Shown piece by piece: positions 20,494 to 31,196 of a DNA stretch of 64,000 bases (position 1 is its first letter; each line of letters begins with the position of its first letter). The notes under the pieces were generated by a model, which ran no database searches, was not told where the DNA came from, and saw only the letters and a list, made by a program, of their open reading frames with translations. Both the position numbers and the translations under genes were made by a program. This DNA comes from an uncultured Piscirickettsiaceae bacterium (lineage in GTDB: Bacteria > Pseudomonadota > Gammaproteobacteria > Methylococcales > Cycloclasticaceae), in NCBI GenBank assembly GCA_913061075.1, contig CAJXSK010000005.1, positions 151,891-215,890 of the forward strand, in the 5' to 3' direction.

Positions 20494-21821
20494 GGTGCTT
20501 TGGGACCTTTAGTGATAAGGGCATAATAAAAACCGTCCATATTGTCTTCACCAGGCAATACTTGCCGGCCAATGCTGCAAGCCCGCCCCCATTGGGCATT
20601 GATAGGCATTTCATGCGCATCAGTTTGTTCTTTCATAAAACGTTCAATTTGGCGACTATTCTCGTCAGCCAATATAGAGCAGGTGGCGTACAAAAGCACA
20701 CCATTTGTATCAAGAAGAGGCCATATTGCGTGTAATAATTTTCGCTGAAGCTCTACTAGATTAGTTATATCTTCTGGGCGGCGTAGTATTTTAATGTCGG
20801 GGTGACGTCGTATGACGCCTGTTGCTGAACAAGGTGCGTCCAATAAAATCCGTTGAAAGGGCCTTCCGTCGAACCATTTTTGGGGCTCAAGACCATTAGC
20901 GGTTAAAACAGTACCTTTAACATTCAGGCGTTTGAAGTTTTCAAAGACTTTCTGGTTGCGCCCTTCATCAATATCGATGGCCGTAAACGCGGTGCTGCTT
21001 GGCGATGATTCTAGAATGTGAGCTGCTTTGCCGCCAGGGGCGGCGCAAACATCTAGAACACGTTGATCTTTTCCAATGTTTAACAAAGGCGCGGCTAGCT
21101 GCGCGGCGCTATCTTGAACCGAACAAGCGCCTTTCCAAAAGTTTGGCAAATGCTCAACATTGGTGGCCTGAGTTAAGGTTAATCCAACGTTGTTGTATGG
21201 GTGTTGTTCGGCTTCGATATCACTTTTGCTTAACGCTGTAAGGTATTCTTCCCTTGAGCCTATTTTTTCATTTACACGAATCGACATCGGTGGGCGCTGG
21301 TTGTTGGCGCAGAGTATATTGATGAGCTCATCACCCCAATCGTTTTGTAACGTTTCAACTAGCCATGAAGGGTGGGCGTGTTGAATATTGATGATTGCGT
21401 CTGCTTCAGCTTCAAGGGCTTCTTTTTCTCGCAAGAAGCGCCTTAAAATGGCATTTAAGGTATTTTTTGCCCAAGGCCGTTTAAGTTTAATGCACGCATT
21501 AACAGTTTCAGAAACAGCAGCATGGTCGGGTGTTTGTAAGTAAATAAGTTGATATAAGCCTGTTAATGCCAGTACCTTGATATTGATGTCTTTTGCTTTA
21601 AATGGTTTTTTAAGCAGCAATGAAAGAATGCCTTCAAGTCGTTCATACCAACGCAGTGTGCCGTAACAAAGCTCTTTGCAGAAGGCTTTGTCCCTATCAT
21701 CTAATTGTTCACAGGCTGTTAACGCATCGGTTAATGAGCGGTTATTTTCTACCACCGCGCAAAGTATCTTGATGGCAGTTAGTCTGGCTGATTTAGACGT
21801 GCTGTTGGCTTGTATTTGCAT
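20490..21821 (-). CDS. rsmB: 16S rRNA m5C967 methyltransferase RsmB
   Basis: 443 residues: an NusB-like RNA-binding domain (about 1-140), then a SAM-dependent methyltransferase domain. SAM motif VLDVCAAPGGKAAHIL and the two catalytic Cys regions (LLDAPCSATGVIRRHPD and LLYATCSILADEN) are intact. It methylates C967 of 16S rRNA. Its ATG shares one base with the fmt stop (TAATG), a classical coupled junction. Confidence 0.96.
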   Translation of the reverse strand: MQIQANSTSKSARLTAIKILCAVVENNRSLTDALTACEQLDDRDKAFCKELCYGTLRWYERLEGILSLLLKKPFKAKDINIKVLALTGLYQLIYLQTPDHAAVSETVNACIKLKRPWAKNTLNAILRRFLREKEALEAEADAIINIQHAHPSWLVETLQNDWGDELINILCANNQRPPMSIRVNEKIGSREEYLTALSKSDIEAEQHPYNNVGLTLTQATNVEHLPNFWKGACSVQDSAAQLAAPLLNIGKDQRVLDVCAAPGGKAAHILESSPSSTAFTAIDIDEGRNQKVFENFKRLNVKGTVLTANGLEPQKWFDGRPFQRILLDAPCSATGVIRRHPDIKILRRPEDITNLVELQRKLLHAIWPLLDTNGVLLYATCSILADENSRQIERFMKEQTDAHEMPINAQWGRACSIGRQVLPGEDNMDGFYYALITKGPKAP

Positions 21822-22744
21822 TAGCCGAGGCGCTGTTTGTTTGGGTTATGTGCTGCTAAGTAATCCTTAGTAGACATTTTGCGTTTATTCGGTGGTTGAA
21901 GCTCAATGATCTCAAGCTGCCCATCGAGGCAGGCAACAAAAAGTTGATGGCCATCCACGTAAATTGTTCCAGGGGGTTCTGAGGCGTGTTTATTGATAAA
22001 CGTTGCTTGCCAAATGCGTAATGGTTTGTCATCCAATAGCGTGTGTGACACAGGCCATGGGTTAAATGCACATATGGCACGACGTATGTCGTTTCCAGGC
22101 TGTGACCAATCTATCAATGCGTCTGATTTGCTAAGTTTCGCTGCGTAAGTTGCTTCTGAGTCTATTTGTTGCGTAGGTGTTAATGTTTTGTTTTCCACGC
22201 TTGGGAGTAAGTTTATAAGAGCATCGGCACCTAATGCTGATAAACAATCATGCAATGTCTCAGAGGTATCGTTTGGTTGAATGTGATATGTCGAACGGCT
22301 TAACATGTCGCCAGTATCAAGGCCTTTATCCATTTGCATTAAGGTAATGCCCGTTATAGCGTCACCTGCTAAAAGCGCGCGTTGAATGGGGGCTGCGCCT
22401 CTCCATCTAGGTAATAAGGAGGCATGAATATTGATGCATCCGAGTGTTGGGGTGCTCAACACACTTTCTGGCAAAATGATGCCGTATGCGACAACGACCA
22501 TTAGGTCGGCGTTATATGATCTTAGCTGTTCTACCTCATCAGCATTTTTAAAATTGAGTGGTTGCTCAACTGTTACGTTATTATCTACAGCACATTGTTT
22601 AACGGGGCTAATTTGAACTTTTCGCCCTCTTCCAGAAGGTCTATCTGGTTGAGTGTAAACAGCGCAAACCTCGTGCTCGCTTGCTAGAAGAGCCTGCAAT
22701 ATGGGTACAGAAAATTCAGGTGTACCGGCGAATATAATTTTCAT
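21821..22744 (-). CDS. fmt: Methionyl-tRNA formyltransferase
   Basis: 307 residues. The formyl-THF-binding part is marked by FAGTPEFSVPILQALL and CINIHASLLPRWRGAAPIQRALLAGD (the N/H/D catalytic set), with the LMQMDKGLDTGDML loop. The C-terminal OB domain ends in KRMSTKDYLAAHN. It formylates initiator Met-tRNA. Partner def lies 12 bases upstream in the same operon. Confidence 0.97.
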   Translation of the reverse strand: MKIIFAGTPEFSVPILQALLASEHEVCAVYTQPDRPSGRGRKVQISPVKQCAVDNNVTVEQPLNFKNADEVEQLRSYNADLMVVVAYGIILPESVLSTPTLGCINIHASLLPRWRGAAPIQRALLAGDAITGITLMQMDKGLDTGDMLSRSTYHIQPNDTSETLHDCLSALGADALINLLPSVENKTLTPTQQIDSEATYAAKLSKSDALIDWSQPGNDIRRAICAFNPWPVSHTLLDDKPLRIWQATFINKHASEPPGTIYVDGHQLFVACLDGQLEIIELQPPNKRKMSTKDYLAAHNPNKQRLG

Positions 22745-22756
22745 AGCTGGCTTATG

Positions 22757-23284
22757 CTAAGAGTTTAGCGCGTGCTCGACTAACTCTTTGTCTGATTTGA
22801 TTAGTTTGTTACGTATTCGGTTACGTTTTAATGAAGAGATATAGTCAACGAATAGTTTGCCGTCCAAATGGTCTATTTCGTGTTGAATGCAAACAGCTAA
22901 TAACCCATCGGTGGTTAAGTCAAAAGGTTTGCCTTGCTTATCAAACGCCTTAACAGTAATAGTTTCTGCTCTTTTAACATCTTCGTAAAACCCAGGAACA
23001 GATAAGCAACCTTCTTGAGAGACTTCGACGCCTTCTTTATGGGTAATGATGGGGTTGATTAGACATAGCGGCTGGTCTTTGTCTTCCGAAACGTCGATAA
23101 CGATAAGTCGTTGATGAAAGTCCACTTGTGTCGCAGCTAAACCAATACCTGGCGCGTCATACATCGTTTCAAACATATCATCAATAAACTGAGTAAACTG
23201 TTCGTTAATGTCGTTAAGTGCAACGTCCGTTGCTTTTGTACGAAGCCGTTTATCTGGAAAGTGGAGAATATCTAATTTAGCCAT
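22757..23284 (-). CDS. def: Peptide deformylase
   Basis: 175 residues with all three PDF motifs: GIGLAATQV (46-54), EGCLSVP with metal ligand C93, and HEIDH with H135, E136 and H139. It removes the formyl group from nascent proteins. It is the first gene of the minus-strand def-fmt-rsmB-DUF4390-ntrYX-trkAH-methyltransferase block, divergent from the LysM gene; the 130-base gap must contain both promoters. Confidence 0.97.
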   Translation of the reverse strand: MAKLDILHFPDKRLRTKATDVALNDINEQFTQFIDDMFETMYDAPGIGLAATQVDFHQRLIVIDVSEDKDQPLCLINPIITHKEGVEVSQEGCLSVPGFYEDVKRAETITVKAFDKQGKPFDLTTDGLLAVCIQHEIDHLDGKLFVDYISSLKRNRIRNKLIKSDKELVEHALNS

Positions 23285-23414
23285 TTTGGTGCCTGAAGTG
23301 TGCGTTTTGACGCAGTTAGTGAAAAATATTTTATCGAATTTGTTTTAAACTTTGTATAGTCTACATTTTAGGCTAGACTTAGACTATCTTAAAGTGCCGA
23401 ATAAAAGGAATATC

Positions 23415-24437
23415 ATGGCTATGAATAAATTACTGGGCTTGTTACTAGGCTTAACATTAGCAGCAAATGTGATGGCTGCAGACATTGAATTAAATCCATC
23501 TCACCCAGACCGTTATGTGGTTGTTAAGGGTGACACGTTATGGGATATCTCCACACGTTTCTTGAAAACACCATGGAGATGGCCTGATATATGGCAAGCG
23601 AATGAGCAAATTGCTAACCCTCACCTAATTTATCCAGGTGATGTCATTGAGCTTTCATTTGTTGACGGACAACCAAGGTTGACCCTAAATAGAGGTAATG
23701 GAAAGATGTCGCCTTCTATCAGAAAATCAAGCTTGGCAGAAGCTATTCCCGTTATACCAATCGATGCGATTTCAGCATTTTTGGCTAAACCGAGGGTGAT
23801 GACTCAAGAGGAATATGATGCGGCGCCTTATATTGTTGCCTTTAGTGATGAACACATTTTAGGATCTGCAGGGATAAAAGCTTATGTTAGAACACTTGAA
23901 GAGGGCAGTTCCGGCGGATATAGCGTAGTGAGGCAAGGCGAAGAATATAAAGATGCTACAACGGGTGAGTCTTTAGGGTTTGAATCATTTTTTATTGCTG
24001 ATTCGACGGTTGAAGTAACTGGCGATCCTGGAACGGTTATGTTATCTAAATCAACACGTGAAGCAGGTAAAGGCGACCGTTTGATACCTACAGAAGAAGG
24101 TGTTGCTGTTCAGAACTTTTATCCACACGCACCTGCGAGTGATTTAAAAGGCCATATTATTGGTGTAGTCGATGGTGTTTCACAAATTGGGCAATACAAT
24201 GTGGTGGTGGTTGATATAGGGCTTAAAGATGGTGTGGAAGTTGGACACGTGTTTATGGTCTCACATGCAGGTGAAACAGTAAGAGATGTGATAGCAGGTG
24301 GCGACTCAGAAGTAACATTGCCAAATGAAGAAGCAGGTACGTTAATGATTTTTCGAACGTTTGATCGTGTTAGCTATGGTTTAGTTATGGAAGCCAAGCG
24401 TGTTATGCACCGTTTGGACGTCATACACGCACCGTAA
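23415..24437 (+). CDS. LysM-domain exported protein
   Basis: 340 residues from ATG 23415, preceded by AAAGGA. A reading 21 codons longer would put the signal peptide internally, so it is rejected. The signal peptide (MNKLLGLLLGLTLAANVMA) is followed at once by a LysM domain (YVVVKGDTLWDISTRFLKTPWRWPDIW..., about residues 33-85). The long C-terminal part has no catalytic motif. Such proteins bind peptidoglycan. The position divergent to def and upstream of dprA is conserved in many gammaproteobacteria. Confidence 0.9.
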   Translation: MAMNKLLGLLLGLTLAANVMAADIELNPSHPDRYVVVKGDTLWDISTRFLKTPWRWPDIWQANEQIANPHLIYPGDVIELSFVDGQPRLTLNRGNGKMSPSIRKSSLAEAIPVIPIDAISAFLAKPRVMTQEEYDAAPYIVAFSDEHILGSAGIKAYVRTLEEGSSGGYSVVRQGEEYKDATTGESLGFESFFIADSTVEVTGDPGTVMLSKSTREAGKGDRLIPTEEGVAVQNFYPHAPASDLKGHIIGVVDGVSQIGQYNVVVVDIGLKDGVEVGHVFMVSHAGETVRDVIAGGDSEVTLPNEEAGTLMIFRTFDRVSYGLVMEAKRVMHRLDVIHAP

Positions 24438-24451
24438 TTTTGGATAAAGAC

Positions 24452-25594
24452 ATGACGCCCGGTGAGGTTGCCTCGCCGGGCGTTTCTATTGGCGAGTTAA
24501 AATATTGGCTGGCGTTATGGCGAGTGAAGGGTGTTGGCGCTAAAACATATTTACATGTCTTGCAGCATTTCCCATCTCCATTGCACGTTTTTTCAGCGTC
24601 TACTGACCAGCTTAAAAAGTCGGGGCTATCGTCCAAAATAACCACACAAATTAAACAATTTGACTGGACTGAAATTGAGCAAGATTTAGCTTGGTTAGTT
24701 AATCCTGATTGTCATGTTATGTGTTGGAATGATGACGATTATCCAGCGCTATTAAGAGAAATTCCCGACCCGCCTCCTGTTTTATTTATAAGAGGTGACA
24801 GGTCCTTATTAAGTTCATTACAGATTGCATTGGTGGGTAGCAGAAACCCGACACCAACAGCAGCTAAGACAGCGCATGATTTTGCCAATAACTTAGCGAG
24901 CTTTGGATTAACCGTAACGAGTGGTCTTGCGCTAGGTATAGATTATGCAGCGCACCAAGGTGCTTTGGCTGCGAAGGGTGTTACCATTGCTGTGGCTGCA
25001 ACGGGGCTTGATCGAGTATATCCCGCAAAACACAAACTGCTCGCTGAAAAGATTATTACATCAGGTGCATTAGTGTCTGAGTTTCCGATAGGTACGCGTC
25101 CGCAACCGGGTTATTTTCCTCGGCGCAATCGAATTATAAGTGGGATGAGCTTGGGTGTGTTGGTAGTAGAAGCGGCTATAAAAAGTGGCTCCCTTGTGAC
25201 AGCGCGCCATGCCATGGAGCAAGGACGTGATGTTTTTGCCATACCAGGGTCTATTCATAATCCACTAACAAAAGGTTGTCATCATCTAATCCGCCAAGGT
25301 GCAAAGTTAGTTGAAACGGCAGAAGATGTCCTGGAGGAATTGGGGCAAATGGCTCAAATAGGAATTAAAAAAGAGCACGCGCCGCAAAACGAGAGTGAAG
25401 TCAATAAAACGTCATTAGGAGCTGATTATGATATTTTGCTTGAAAAAATTGCCTTTGACCCCACGTCTGTGGATATACTTGTTCAAGAATGTAAATTTAC
25501 AGCAGAAGAAATATCGTCTATGTTGCTAGTATTAGAGCTACAAGGTTATGTGTTATCAGCCCCTGGTGGCTTATTCTATCGCTGTCCAATCTAA
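24452..25594 (+). CDS. dprA: DNA-processing protein DprA
   Basis: 380 residues from ATG 24452; a TTG at 24440 in the same frame lacks a ribosome site. The Rossmann-like DprA core is evident in VGSRNPTP, SGLALGIDYAAHQGAL, SEFPIGTRPQPGYFPRRNRIISG and AIPGSIHNPLTKGCHHLI. A C-terminal winged-helix (DLVQECKFTAEEIS-like) follows. It loads RecA on incoming single-stranded DNA in natural transformation. A very stable hairpin occupies codons 2-11, see separate entry. Confidence 0.94.
   Translation: MTPGEVASPGVSIGELKYWLALWRVKGVGAKTYLHVLQHFPSPLHVFSASTDQLKKSGLSSKITTQIKQFDWTEIEQDLAWLVNPDCHVMCWNDDDYPALLREIPDPPPVLFIRGDRSLLSSLQIALVGSRNPTPTAAKTAHDFANNLASFGLTVTSGLALGIDYAAHQGALAAKGVTIAVAATGLDRVYPAKHKLLAEKIITSGALVSEFPIGTRPQPGYFPRRNRIISGMSLGVLVVEAAIKSGSLVTARHAMEQGRDVFAIPGSIHNPLTKGCHHLIRQGAKLVETAEDVLEELGQMAQIGIKKEHAPQNESEVNKTSLGADYDILLEKIAFDPTSVDILVQECKFTAEEISSMLLVLELQGYVLSAPGGLFYRCPI
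24455..24485 (+). terminator. GC-rich hairpin at the LysM/dprA junction, terminator-like
   Basis: A 13-bp arm at 24455-24467 (ACGCCCGG...) pairs with 24471-24483 (...CCGGGCGT) with one T.G wobble and a 3-base loop, followed only by TTT. It lies 18 bases after the LysM stop and inside the first codons of dprA. It may terminate or attenuate LysM transcription, or limit dprA translation. The short T-run makes full termination doubtful. Confidence 0.5.
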
Positions 25595-25644
25595 TAAGTT
25601 GACCATAATAAGGGTGTTAAGTCACTGTAACGCTTAGGAAAAAC

Positions 25645-26121
25645 ATGAAAGAAACGATTTTTGAGGTACTTGTCTATTTGTTTGAGCATTATATGGATGC
25701 GTCAGAAGAAGAGACAGTTGAAACGGATAAATTAAAGAAAGAATTGCTTGAAGCTGGGTTCACTGAAAGCTATGTGGACAGAGCGTTCGACTGGATGGAG
25801 TGTTTAACGAGCCAGACTTCTGAGCCGGTCAGCAGCTACACCGAAAGAAAGTCTATACGAATTTATTCCCCTGAAGAAAAACAACGTTTCGATGTTGATG
25901 CACAAGGTTTTTTGTTGTATCTCGAGCAATCAGGCATTATAGATGCTGAACGTCGTGAAATTATTATTGACCGTGCAATGGCGCTAGGTGATTCACTTCT
26001 TAGTGAAGAGCATGTCAAATGGGTTGCGCTGATGGTGTTGTTTAGCCAAACAGGTATGGAAGGTCATTACTCGCAAATGGAAGAACTCGTCTACGGCGAT
26101 GTTCCTTTCGAACTTCATTAG
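25645..26121 (+). CDS. smg: Smg family protein (DUF494)
   Basis: 158 residues. It opens MKETIFEVLVYLFEHYMD and continues with the acidic segment and LLEAGFTESYVDRAFDWMECL, characteristic of Smg/DUF494. The conserved VKWVALMVLFSQ is near the C-terminus. Function is not established, although the gene is nearly always between dprA and topA, as here. An AGGAAA site precedes the ATG. Confidence 0.93.
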   Translation: MKETIFEVLVYLFEHYMDASEEETVETDKLKKELLEAGFTESYVDRAFDWMECLTSQTSEPVSSYTERKSIRIYSPEEKQRFDVDAQGFLLYLEQSGIIDAERREIIIDRAMALGDSLLSEEHVKWVALMVLFSQTGMEGHYSQMEELVYGDVPFELH

Positions 26122-26129
26122 GCGCAAAG

Positions 26130-28424
26130 ATGTCAGCACTTGTTATTGTAGAATCACCAGCGAAAGCTAAGACGATTGAAAAATACTTAGGTAAAGGCTT
26201 TACGGTCCTTGCCTCGTACGGGCATGTCAGGGACTTAATTCCAAAAGAAGGCGCTGTCGATACAGAGAACGACTTTGCGATGAAATACGCGTTGGTTGAA
26301 AGAAACCAGCGTCATGTTCAAGAAATAGCTAAGGTCATGAAAAAAGCCGATGAACTTTATCTTGCGACTGATCCAGATAGGGAAGGTGAAGCCATTGCAT
26401 GGCATGTGTCCGAATTGCTAAAAGATAAAAAATTATTAAAAGACAAGCCAGTTCACCGGGTTGTTTTCCATGAAATTACTAAGAAGGCAATTCAAAAAGC
26501 GATAAAAGAACCTCGCGAATTAGCGATGGATATGGTGGATGCTCAACAAGCAAGGCGAGCATTAGACTACCTGGTTGGATTTAACCTATCACCTTTATTG
26601 TGGAAAAAAATCCGGCGTGGGTTATCAGCTGGCCGTGTGCAAAGCCCCGCGTTACGTTTAATAGTAGAAAGAGAGTTAGAGATTGAGGCGTTTACTAACC
26701 GTGAGTATTGGAGTATTGAAGCAGACGTAAAATCGGAGAGCCTACCGTTTAAAGCAAAACTGACTCACTTTTCGGGTGATAAATTATCTCAATTTAGTGT
26801 TGAGAATGCTGACTACGCGAATAAGATAAAAGACGAAATCACGACGGCAGCGGTTGGCAAGTTGCTGGTTAAAAAGCTACAAAAAAAGCAAAGAAAACGC
26901 AATCCGGCGGCACCGTTTACAACGTCTACGTTACAACAAGAAGCGGCTAGAAAATTAGGATTCACCACTAAAAAAACCATGCAAATTGCACAGCAGTTGT
27001 ATGAAGGGGTAACGTTAGGGTCAGAGTCGGTCGGTTTAATTACTTATATGCGAACAGATTCTGTTCACCTTGCAGGTGAAGCAGTTGATGAAATCCGCGA
27101 TTTGATAAAAACGCGTTATGGCAAAGAGAATGTGCCAAAAACTGTTCCAGTTTATAAAACAAAAGCTAAAAATGCCCAAGAGGCACACGAAGCGATTCGT
27201 CCAAGTTCCGCATTACGGGTTCCTGAAGACATTCGTGGTTCGCTTTCGGACGATCAATATAAGCTGTACTTACTTGTATGGAAACGAACAGTTGCCAGTC
27301 AAATGGTTCACGCATTAATTGATGGGGTGAGTGTTGATTTAACCTGTGGAAATGAACATGTGTTCCGAGCAACAGGTTCTACCGTTAGTAAGCCTGGTTT
27401 TATGGCTGTGTACCTTGAAGGAAAGGATGACAGTAAAGAAGAAGATGACAATAAGGAAAACTTGTTGCCACCCATGAAGGAAGGCGAGTTAATAGATTTG
27501 TTGAGTGTTATTCCAAATCAACATTTCACAGAGCCACCGCCCCGTTATGGTGAGGCGAGCTTGGTTAAAGCACTAGAAGAACGCGGCATCGGTAGACCGT
27601 CTACGTATGCTTCGATTATTTCTACGCTGCAAAACAGAGAATACGTTGAGTTAGAAACAAAACGTTTTTATCCAACGGATGTTGGCCGCATTGTTAATAA
27701 GTTTTTAACGCAACATTTTACTAATTATGTTGATTATGACTTTACTGCAAAGTTAGAAGACGATTTAGATGCTGTTTCAAGGGGCGAAAAGAGCTGGTTG
27801 CCGCTGATGAAGAAGTTCTGGCAACCGTTTAAAGACCTGATTGTTGATAAGGAAGAAAGTGTTCGGCGTAGTGATGTGACGCAAGAAGCAATGGATGAAA
27901 AGTGCCCAGAGTGTAGCAAGCCGTTATCTATTAGGCTCGGAAGAAATGGGCGCTTTATCGGTTGTACTGATTATCCTGAATGTGGGTATACGAGAAACTT
28001 AAATGATGATGCGGAATCCGCCGAGCCTGAAGTTGTAGAAGGTAGACAATGTCCGAAGTGTGAATCTAATTTAATTATTCGTGCAGGCCGGTATGGAAAG
28101 TTTATAGGCTGTAGTTCGTACCCAGATTGTAAACATATGGAGCCTTTGGAGAAACCGAAAGACACCAATGTGGTTTGTCCTGATTGTAAAAAAGGAACAA
28201 TTTTGGAGCGAAAATCACGGAAAGGGAAGATATTTTATTCCTGTTCAAATTACCCAAAATGTAAATATGCGCTATGGAATGCACCGATTAAGGAAGCTTG
28301 TCCAAGTTGCCAATGGCCAATTTTAACGGTTAAAATAACGAAGCGTCGTGGCTCAGAAAAAGTGTGTCCACAACAAGAATGTTCATATATAACGCCATGC
28401 GAAGAAATGGCAAAGCCAGAATAA
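26130..28424 (+). CDS. topA: DNA topoisomerase I
   Basis: 764 residues. A toprim domain (LVIVESPAKAKTIEKYLG, DPDREGEAIAWH) is followed by the type IA core with the active-site Tyr in GLITYMRTDSVHL. Four C-terminal Zn-ribbon units each start with C-P-x-C or similar (CPECSK, CPKCES, CPDCKK, CPSCQW). The fourth is slightly irregular (CPQQEC). The enzyme relaxes negative supercoils. It starts eight bases after smg. Confidence 0.97.
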   Translation: MSALVIVESPAKAKTIEKYLGKGFTVLASYGHVRDLIPKEGAVDTENDFAMKYALVERNQRHVQEIAKVMKKADELYLATDPDREGEAIAWHVSELLKDKKLLKDKPVHRVVFHEITKKAIQKAIKEPRELAMDMVDAQQARRALDYLVGFNLSPLLWKKIRRGLSAGRVQSPALRLIVERELEIEAFTNREYWSIEADVKSESLPFKAKLTHFSGDKLSQFSVENADYANKIKDEITTAAVGKLLVKKLQKKQRKRNPAAPFTTSTLQQEAARKLGFTTKKTMQIAQQLYEGVTLGSESVGLITYMRTDSVHLAGEAVDEIRDLIKTRYGKENVPKTVPVYKTKAKNAQEAHEAIRPSSALRVPEDIRGSLSDDQYKLYLLVWKRTVASQMVHALIDGVSVDLTCGNEHVFRATGSTVSKPGFMAVYLEGKDDSKEEDDNKENLLPPMKEGELIDLLSVIPNQHFTEPPPRYGEASLVKALEERGIGRPSTYASIISTLQNREYVELETKRFYPTDVGRIVNKFLTQHFTNYVDYDFTAKLEDDLDAVSRGEKSWLPLMKKFWQPFKDLIVDKEESVRRSDVTQEAMDEKCPECSKPLSIRLGRNGRFIGCTDYPECGYTRNLNDDAESAEPEVVEGRQCPKCESNLIIRAGRYGKFIGCSSYPDCKHMEPLEKPKDTNVVCPDCKKGTILERKSRKGKIFYSCSNYPKCKYALWNAPIKEACPSCQWPILTVKITKRRGSEKVCPQQECSYITPCEEMAKPE

Positions 28425-28446
28425 ATAAATAAAGAGAGAATAAAGT

Positions 28447-28953
28447 ATGCAAAACCCAAAAACATTTGTTGCCGTATTAATGGGCTCAGACTCAGATTTC
28501 CCTGTTATGGAGTCCACACTTGATGTGCTAAAAAAACTAGATATTCCATATGAAGTTAGAATTACTTCAGCGCATAGAACGCCGGCTGAAACACATGCTT
28601 ATGTTACCGATGCGGATCAACGTGGTTGTGGTGTGTTCATTGCGGCGGCTGGTTTAGCAGCACATTTAGCAGGTGCAGTTGCAGCAAATACAGTTAAGCC
28701 AGTGATTGGTGTTCCGTTGGATGCCGGGTCATTACAGGGCAAAGATGCTCTATTATCTACGGTGCAAATGCCAGGGGGGATTCCCGTCGCGAGTGTTGCG
28801 ATTGGCAAGCCGGGTGCAAAAAACGCGGCGTATTTGGCGTCTCAAATTCTGGCGCTGTCTGATACAGAGCTTGCGCAGCGCGTTCGATCTGAACGAAAAG
28901 CAGCTGGCGAAGCGGTTATTAAGAAAAACGAAGAGTTACAAGCAAGGTTGTAA
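28447..28953 (+). CDS. purE: N5-carboxyaminoimidazole ribonucleotide mutase PurE
   Basis: 168 residues of class I PurE. The substrate loop [15 protein letters not shown] and [12 protein letters not shown] with the catalytic His are present, plus [16 protein letters not shown]. It converts N5-CAIR to CAIR in purine synthesis. The usual partner purK is not adjacent; tsaC follows instead, 21 bases later. Confidence 0.97.
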   Translation: MQNPKTFVAVLMGSDSDFPVMESTLDVLKKLDIPYEVRITSAHRTPAETHAYVTDADQRGCGVFIAAAGLAAHLAGAVAANTVKPVIGVPLDAGSLQGKDALLSTVQMPGGIPVASVAIGKPGAKNAAYLASQILALSDTELAQRVRSERKAAGEAVIKKNEELQARL

Positions 28954-28974
28954 TTAAATCCCCCGGTTTGATTT

Positions 28975-29529
28975 ATGCCTTCTGGGTTACAGAAAAAAAA
29001 GTTTGTTGAATGCCTTCAGCAAGGTGGGTTGGTAGCGTATCCAACTGAAGCGGTTTTTGGTTTAGGTTGTGATCCACTAAATGCTAATGCGGTTAATAAT
29101 TTGCTGGCATTAAAAAACAGGCCTCAACATAAAGGACTTATTCTCATAGCATCCAATATAGGGCAATTAGGCTCATACATTAAGCCGCTGCCTGATGATG
29201 TTTTATCACGAATGACTGCTAAAAACGATGTGCCAACAACATGGCTTTTACCTGCACATGAGTCGGTGCCAGTATGGGTACGGGGTGATAATAAAGCGGT
29301 GGCAGTGCGCATTGTTCAGCATGCATTGGCTAGTGAACTGTGTTCGCTCGCTAATATGCCTATCGTATCAACAAGTGCTAATTTATCGGGCTCACAACCT
29401 TTAAAAGATGCATTTAAAGCGCGAATAAAGTTCCAGAAATATGGTGTCTATACGATTAATGGTTGTGTTGGTTCCAATCTGGAGCCAAGCCAAATAATAG
29501 ATCCATTTTTAAATAAACGGTACCGTTAA
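28975..29529 (+). CDS. tsaC: Threonylcarbamoyl-AMP synthase TsaC (YrdC)
   Basis: 184 residues, the short form without the Sua5 domain. The YrdC signatures GGLVAYPTEAVFGLGCDP, LKNRPQHKGLILIA and PIVSTSANLSG are present. It makes the threonylcarbamoyl-AMP used for t6A37 of ANN-decoding tRNAs. It sits between purE and hemF, and hemF starts 15 bases after it. Confidence 0.95.
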   Translation: MPSGLQKKKFVECLQQGGLVAYPTEAVFGLGCDPLNANAVNNLLALKNRPQHKGLILIASNIGQLGSYIKPLPDDVLSRMTAKNDVPTTWLLPAHESVPVWVRGDNKAVAVRIVQHALASELCSLANMPIVSTSANLSGSQPLKDAFKARIKFQKYGVYTINGCVGSNLEPSQIIDPFLNKRYR

Positions 29530-30468
<939 letters not shown>

Positions 30469-30473
30469 ATCAA

Positions 30474-31142
30474 TTACGAGTTATCGCTAACCTCTTCTAA
30501 ATCTTGTTTTTTTGAAGCGTCCTCAGATAATTTATTTTTAGCGGCTAAGTCTTTTATAACGTTATCTATTCCACCGCTTCGTTTGATGCTGCTAGAGAAG
30601 CTTCCTTTGTAGTTTGTCACCATACTAATACCTTCGATGATGACGTCATAAGCTTTCCATTCGCCCGCTTTATTTTTAGCCATCCGGTAATTGACTGCAA
30701 TGGCCGGCCGTGAGGCTGTGATAATTTCGCTTTTAACAACAACACGCTTATCCGCTGGATCTAGAGACATAGGTAAAAACTTTACGGTCCAATCATTAAA
30801 CTCGGTAAAGGCAGTAGCATATGTGTTGACAAGCAAGTTTTTGAATTCCTTTTGGAACTGCGCTTTCTGCACATCCGTGGCTTTACGCCAGTGCTTGCCT
30901 AATATTAGTTTAGATATTTTATTTAAATCGACGCGTGGTTCAACTACTTCATTGACTAATTGGAAGACGAATTGACGATCGCCAAGTTGTTCTTTTTCTT
31001 TACTTACAATGTCATGTAGTAAGTCAGATGTTTCTAATATTGCTTTTTGAGGGGCATTAAGATCCGCCGCGAATGCAAATGAATGAGTGCTTGTTAGCAA
31101 AACAAGCACGCTAAGTAATATAAGTCCGTTTATTTTTTTCAT
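30474..31142 (-). CDS. MlaC/Ttg2D-family phospholipid-binding periplasmic protein
   Basis: 222 residues from ATG 31142; a TTG four codons earlier adds only MVSS and is less likely. A signal peptide (KKINGLILLSVLVLLTSTHS) precedes the MlaC domain (VEPRVDLNKISKLILGKHWRKA, LLVNTYATAFTEFNDW, KAYDVIIEGISMVTNYKGSF). MlaC shuttles phospholipids between the outer membrane and the MlaFEDB transporter. No mla partner is adjacent, so this may be a lone paralogue, like those in hopanoid or terpenoid loci. Confidence 0.85.
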   Translation of the reverse strand: MKKINGLILLSVLVLLTSTHSFAFAADLNAPQKAILETSDLLHDIVSKEKEQLGDRQFVFQLVNEVVEPRVDLNKISKLILGKHWRKATDVQKAQFQKEFKNLLVNTYATAFTEFNDWTVKFLPMSLDPADKRVVVKSEIITASRPAIAVNYRMAKNKAGEWKAYDVIIEGISMVTNYKGSFSSSIKRSGGIDNVIKDLAAKNKLSEDASKKQDLEEVSDNS

Positions 31143-31196
31143 ACTAGATACCAATTTATTTATATTTAATTATATGTATTAAGACCGTGTAGAGAG

